DNA of 64,000 nt from Piliocolobus tephrosceles. Taxonomy: Eukaryota; Chordata; Mammalia; Primates; Cercopithecidae. The stretch covers positions 128,950,740 to 129,014,739 of the forward strand of contig NC_045441.1 in the NCBI RefSeq assembly GCF_002776525.5, written 5' to 3'. How positions within the stretch are numbered: position 1 is the first letter of the stretch; each line of letters begins with the position of its first letter. The position numbers and the translations under genes are program-made. Positions 59,976-64,000 of this stretch are shown here, piece by piece. The notes under the pieces are model-generated. The model saw only the letters and a program-made list of their open reading frames with translations, made no database searches and was not told where the DNA came from.

Positions 59976-61135
59976 TATCAAAGTCCTTTTAAAGATGGCT
60001 GTGTAGCTGGGATCAGACCAACACAGCAATGTGTTCAAATTTCCATTCTAAACACCCAGGACCCGGGACTCTGACTTGGCCTGATGGTCTTGAGTTGAAG
60101 CCTGAAGTGTGACTGGATGTCAGGCGTGGGCTGCCTTGGGGCTTTGGGAAGTAGTGAGAGGGGTGAGGTGAAGGTCAAGCAGAGTGGGGGGTGTCAGGAG
60201 GCTGGGGAGGCTTGAGCTGCCAGGTGAAGTGGGCCTCATGAAAGACAATTTGGGATCAGAATGTCAGCCAGAGAGCAGGCTAGAAGGCTTCTAAGCTGCA
60301 GCCTAGAAAGGCTGATTCAGCAGTTCTAGGAGGAAGTGGGAGGTTTTGTCATCCCAGAAGCCATATCTGGAGCAAGGGGAAGTACTAAGACCACAGGGTA
60401 GCATTTGGAACCATACAATGGGACTAACTTCCTCTGACACAGGCAACAACACACTGAACTTGTGGTCAACCAGAGCCCCCAGATCCTTTTCTGCGAACTC
60501 CAGTGAAGCCAGGTCTCATTCTTCCTGAACTTGAGAAGTTTAGAAAACATCTGTTCTGCCTTCACTATCCTCCTTTTTCATGAAAATAAAGCGAGGAAAA
60601 AAAGCAAGTCTGAGCACTTTGAAACATTAATTAAAGGCACCACAGTTTCCTTATTTAACTGAGGGTTGCTACCTCATCTGGGATTATTAGCAAAGCAGAG
60701 AGCCTTTGTTGTGCTTGACAAAGTGATTAATTCAGACTCTAGGTGAATTTTGGCTTTCTCAACATCTTTTGATGTGCTAAGATTCCCCAATGAGGACAAC
60801 GTCATCAATTACTTAAATAAGCCATTATCTTGAGACCACAATTATCGGGGAGGCCCAGTCTACTAATTGGCGGACAGAGAGACAGAAATGGACTACAGGG
60901 TTGTGGCTTCAACCCTTACTTGTTCTAGGAGGAGCGAGAGTCCTTTAAAATGTTTTGTGGCAATGCTCCTGCTGATCTGGGGTGATGGAGTTATTTTTCC
61001 ACCAGGCAAAATGAAACCTAGGTGACCTATGTCTCTAGAACCAAGAACCCACCTGTGATGCCATTGACTTGGCGTTATCATGAGCCAGGACACAGAACTC
61101 AGAACTGGGGGATGAGTCTGTCAACAGAAAAGGGA

Positions 61136-61825
61136 TGAGGTTCATAAAATTGGAAAGGAGAGCGTTATTTCTCATAAAGGGTTGCAGCCTTCAGGGTGGC
61201 CATTCTGACAGGCTAGGAAGATACTTTGATGGAGGGGAAAAGGGAATGGGAATTTATGCAGAGCAGGGAGGCCAAATATACATATTCAATAAGCTATAGG
61301 AGGAGTCATGAATATTTATGAAAGGAGAAACATGTGCATGCGCAATTGAGCTTCATGCGCCTTCCTGGGTCCCATGTAGAAAAAATGGCGGCCTTACCAT
61401 AATCTGAGGGTGGAGTTTTCGACCCTCTGACTTCAAAAGGTGAAGCAGAGGACAGGGAAACCCTCACTGTGCATCCTCCATGCAATGGCCAGAATCACTC
61501 CATAGTCGGGGGTCTCTTATCAGGCAAAAGAAAGCGGCAGCATCAGGCGGCAGGTTGACGTCAGAGGTGGAGGCTTTTGAGATCAGACGCGTTCAGGGCG
61601 ATATGGCGTAAACGCCAATGGAGGGTTTGAAAAGGCCGCTTTCTGTTTAGCCCTTAGGGGAGAAAGCGTAATCATGGCTAGTGAGGGAGGGATAGAAGGA
61701 GTGTGTCTGACCCCCCATCCCATCATGGCCAAGAACTCAGTTTTCAAGTTTCCTCTGGGGACCCCTTGGTCAAGAGATGGTCCGTTCAGTCAGTTGGGGG
61801 TTTAGGATTTTGTTTTTCGTTTACA
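61136..61825 (+). mobile_element. ERV-type solo LTR (family uncertain, possibly MER21-like)
   Basis: An LTR-like unit beginning TGAGG and ending TTTACA, with 'gcagagcagggaggccaaat', 'ggtggagttttcgaccctct' and 'gatatggcgtaaacgccaat'. It holds a perfect palindromic CRE, TGACGTCA, at 61556-61563, and more CpGs than its surroundings. No internal retroviral region is present, and I found no matching target repeats at these edges. Confidence 0.6.
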
Positions 61826-62423
61826 AGTTCTAGAAGCAAACATCCTACTCAAGAGGCAAATTCTCCGGCCCCTGGAAGCTGTCCTTGGGCTTCCGTGGGA
61901 CGCTACATCTGGGCTTACTGTCCCCTGACACATAAGGAATTCAAAGACCAGATACAAGAGGCAGCTTTTTACATTTTAAATTATATAGTCATATAATCTT
62001 CTATTTAAATAGATTGATCTTTATACATTTAACTAAGCCATTACCCTTTTGTTTTTCCTCTCCATCCTAGAAAAGAGTTTTTGGGGGAAGGTTTTATGCT
62101 GCGTGGATGTATGTCATTGGTTTTTCTGGTGAAAGGTGGAGCACCTTTGGTTAAATTCAGTCAAATAACCAATACTTAAAACAAACAAAAGCCACCCATG
62201 AAGTGCTTCATAAATATCAGTCACTTCAAGAGTTTTATGATGTACATCAATTGCTTTGTTCTATTTTTACAAAAGAAACACAGGTTGTGTGTGTGTTCGG
62301 ATGGTGGCACTACCATTTGCTGTGCCTTCATCATTCTTCTCATTAATTCTCACTGGCACAGAAGGGCAAGACACTTTCCCAGGATCAGAATCCTGGGATT
62401 GGCTGGCTGGATTTTCTTTTCTT

Positions 62424-62729
62424 AGTTTTTTTTTTTTTTTTTTCTTTAAAGAGGCAGGGTCTCTCTCTGTCACCCAAGCCGGAGTGCAGTGTGATCATAG
62501 CTTACTGCAGCCTCTACCTCCTGGGCTCAAGTGATCCTCCTGCCTCAGCCTCCCAAATAGGTGGGTCTACAGGCACAAACCACCACACCTGGCAATTAAA
62601 AAAAATTTTTTTTTGCAGAGGTGGGGTCTTGTTATGTTGCCCAGGCTGGCCTTGAACTCTTGGCCTCAAGCAATCCTTCTGTCTTGGCCTCCCAAAACAC
62701 TGGGATTTGGGAGCCACCACACCTGGCCT
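62424..62729 (-). repeat. AluJ-like
   Basis: Diverged, with 'gatcatagcttactgcagcc' and 'ggcctcaagcaatccttctg'. Both arms are present. Confidence 0.88.
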
Positions 62730-63535
62730 TGGGCTGAATTTTCTTGGCGTGGGATGGGCATTTTAAAGCACACTTGAGAAAGTAGAACATACTCCATTTT
62801 AAGGCCGTTTCTTTGCAGTGCTTCCTCCCATACATCAACCCCATGCTCACTCTTCCCCATGGCCTCCAGGTGAGCCATCTGTTCCAAGGCAGCAGCCTTT
62901 CCAGTGCCTTCACCTGCTATAGCACCACAACAAGGCTCTCATTTATTGTGCCAGCTTTGACACCTCTGTTCGCAGTTTAATGATTGTTCTGGGGATGGGA
63001 ACTTCTTGGAGGGCCCTGCTTTGTTTTAGTTTTTTTCCAGATTAACTTTGGGGGACGTAATAAGCGGAGAGGCTCAACAAATATCCAATAGTCAGATAGA
63101 AGAGTGATCAAACTAGAAAGCATGTATTTAAACTGACACTGACAAGTGACAGGGGATGCCTCTTAGCCACAAGGATCATAATATAAATGCTTAATTAACT
63201 GTTTGTCAGTAGCCATTGAATGTCTGTCTGGTCCGCTAGGCTATTAGTGCCACAGGGCAAGGGCATATAGGCATGGTCCCTGCAGCATCCTGGTACCCGG
63301 AACTCAGCACTCCCCCAGCACCATGCTTGGTATCTGTTCTCTGGCCATGGCTTTAAACTATCAGCTGAGCCCAAGCAACCTAGCAGACCACGTTTTGATT
63401 GTGTCTTGCTTGGACCATCCTTGAGAGTCATGTCTTCTTGGCAGTGTCCCATAGACTGTGAGTGGTGAGTGAGATCACTTTAGAAGGTACATGGACTTTA
63501 AAAATCTTTCATTATAAAGCATTTATTTATTTTAT

Positions 63536-63853
63536 TTATTATTGTTATTATTATTATTATTATTTTATTTTGAGAAGGAGTTTTGCTGTCGTTGCCCAGG
63601 CTGGAGTACAATGGCATGATCTCGGCTCACCACAAACTCCGCCTCCCGGGTTCAAGCGACTCACCTGCCTCAGCCTCCCAAGTAGCTGGGATTACAGGCA
63701 TGCGCCACCATGCCCAGCTAATTTTGTATTTTTAGTAGAGATGGGGTTTCTCCATGTTGGTCAGGCTGGTCTCAAACTCCCAACCTCAGGTGATCTGCTT
63801 GCCTCTGTCTCCCAAAGTGCTGGGATTATAGATATGAGCCACTGTGCCTAGCC
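63536..63853 (-). repeat. AluS-like with (TTA)n tail
   Basis: 'aaagcatttatt' (63517-63528) and 'aaagcattcatt' (63855-63866) form a target repeat with one mismatch. Confidence 0.9.
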
Positions 63854-64000
63854 CAAAGCATTCATTTTTTAGCATCAGTTTTTAATTTATGTAAGTGATA
63901 CTGATTTTCACATATGATCATGACATAAAATTTCCTTTTAAAATGAATTCATTTCAGTTTATCTAAAAGAAATTGGGAAGTAAGTAATAGTACAGGCAAC

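Larger units (their letters stand above)
33092..64000 (+). other. TBXAS1: TBXAS1 first coding intron (partial)
   Basis: Reading all frames after the donor shows no sequence resembling the next thromboxane synthase segment (the YSTSAF region or the P450 helix-A region), so the rest of the window is treated as intron. It is mostly repeats, listed separately. Low-repeat stretches where I see no gene are 33098-35250, 41980-43190, 44094-46222, 46545-47465, 48160-49600, 51695-52320, 54275-55390, 57100-58080, 59976-61135, 61826-62420 and 62730-63530. A noncoding exon or enhancer within them cannot be excluded. Confidence 0.75.

Noticed and set aside
33092..64000. Search for a second TBXAS1 coding exon
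   Set aside because: No frame shows the expected next segment of the enzyme, so the intron probably continues past the window.
1..64000. Undescribed multi-gene system, prophage or operon
   Set aside because: The content is primate intron and flank; repeats explain nearly all structure, and no gene cluster is present.

Overview
This is primate genomic DNA, almost certainly from an Old World monkey of the macaque/baboon/vervet type. It is dense in Alu, L1, L2, MIR and MaLR repeats. The youngest Alus (16831-17140, 17641-17935, 38475-38774, 41326-41615) carry AluY variants typical of cercopithecids: 'ggctcaagcctgtaat' near the 5' end, 'gggcgaggtggcgggcgcc' in the middle, and 'gagatccggccactgcac' in the right arm. 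A 10-base run of N at 12590-12599 inside a GATA array is an assembly gap.

I can support one protein-coding locus. The first coding exon of thromboxane A synthase (TBXAS1, CYP5A1) lies on the + strand. Its ATG is at 33000, its coding part ends at 33091, and a consensus GTAAGT donor follows. Upstream are a TATA-like element (32833-32838), an NF-E2/MARE-type site (32777-32788) and a PU.1/ETS-type site (32725-32732). This arrangement suits a gene expressed in megakaryocytes, platelets and macrophages. I found no second TBXAS1 coding exon downstream, so 33092-64000 reads as first-coding-intron sequence. The region 1-32700 is 5' flank, or intron of a longer transcript if upstream noncoding exons are used.

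Layout. Positions 1-5850 hold L2 fragments and nested Alus. Positions 5856-8456 hold a complete two-LTR MaLR (THE1/MST) element with exact 5-bp target duplications and an Alu inside its 5' LTR. Positions 8690-13700 hold MIR, L2 and Alu copies and an old repeat carrying a GATA microsatellite. Positions 13700-30250 are mixed unique DNA, L2, MIR and MER5 copies, a solo MaLR LTR with exact target duplications (19630-19996) and a local 0.26-kb duplication. Positions 30903-32265 hold the 5' part of an L1 on the - strand. TBXAS1 promoter and exon follow. Positions 35567-41670 hold a nearly complete but inactive L1 on the + strand split by four Alus. Positions 42000-64000 are intronic, with a three-arm Alu flanked by a target duplication (43646-44084), MLT1-type LTRs, MIRs, L2s, a strong 46-bp-stem palindrome (58785-58890) and an ERV-type LTR with a perfect CRE (61136-61825).

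Most open reading frames here are Alu, L1 or microsatellite shadows. I see no bacterial-type operon, CRISPR array, tRNA or rRNA gene, and no convincing undescribed system. The best leads are the palindromic hairpin, the inverted L1 pair next to the TBXAS1 promoter, the three-arm Alu, and the CRE-bearing LTR. Repeat family names come from recognised consensus phrases, not a database search, and most repeat edges are good to about 5-20 bases.
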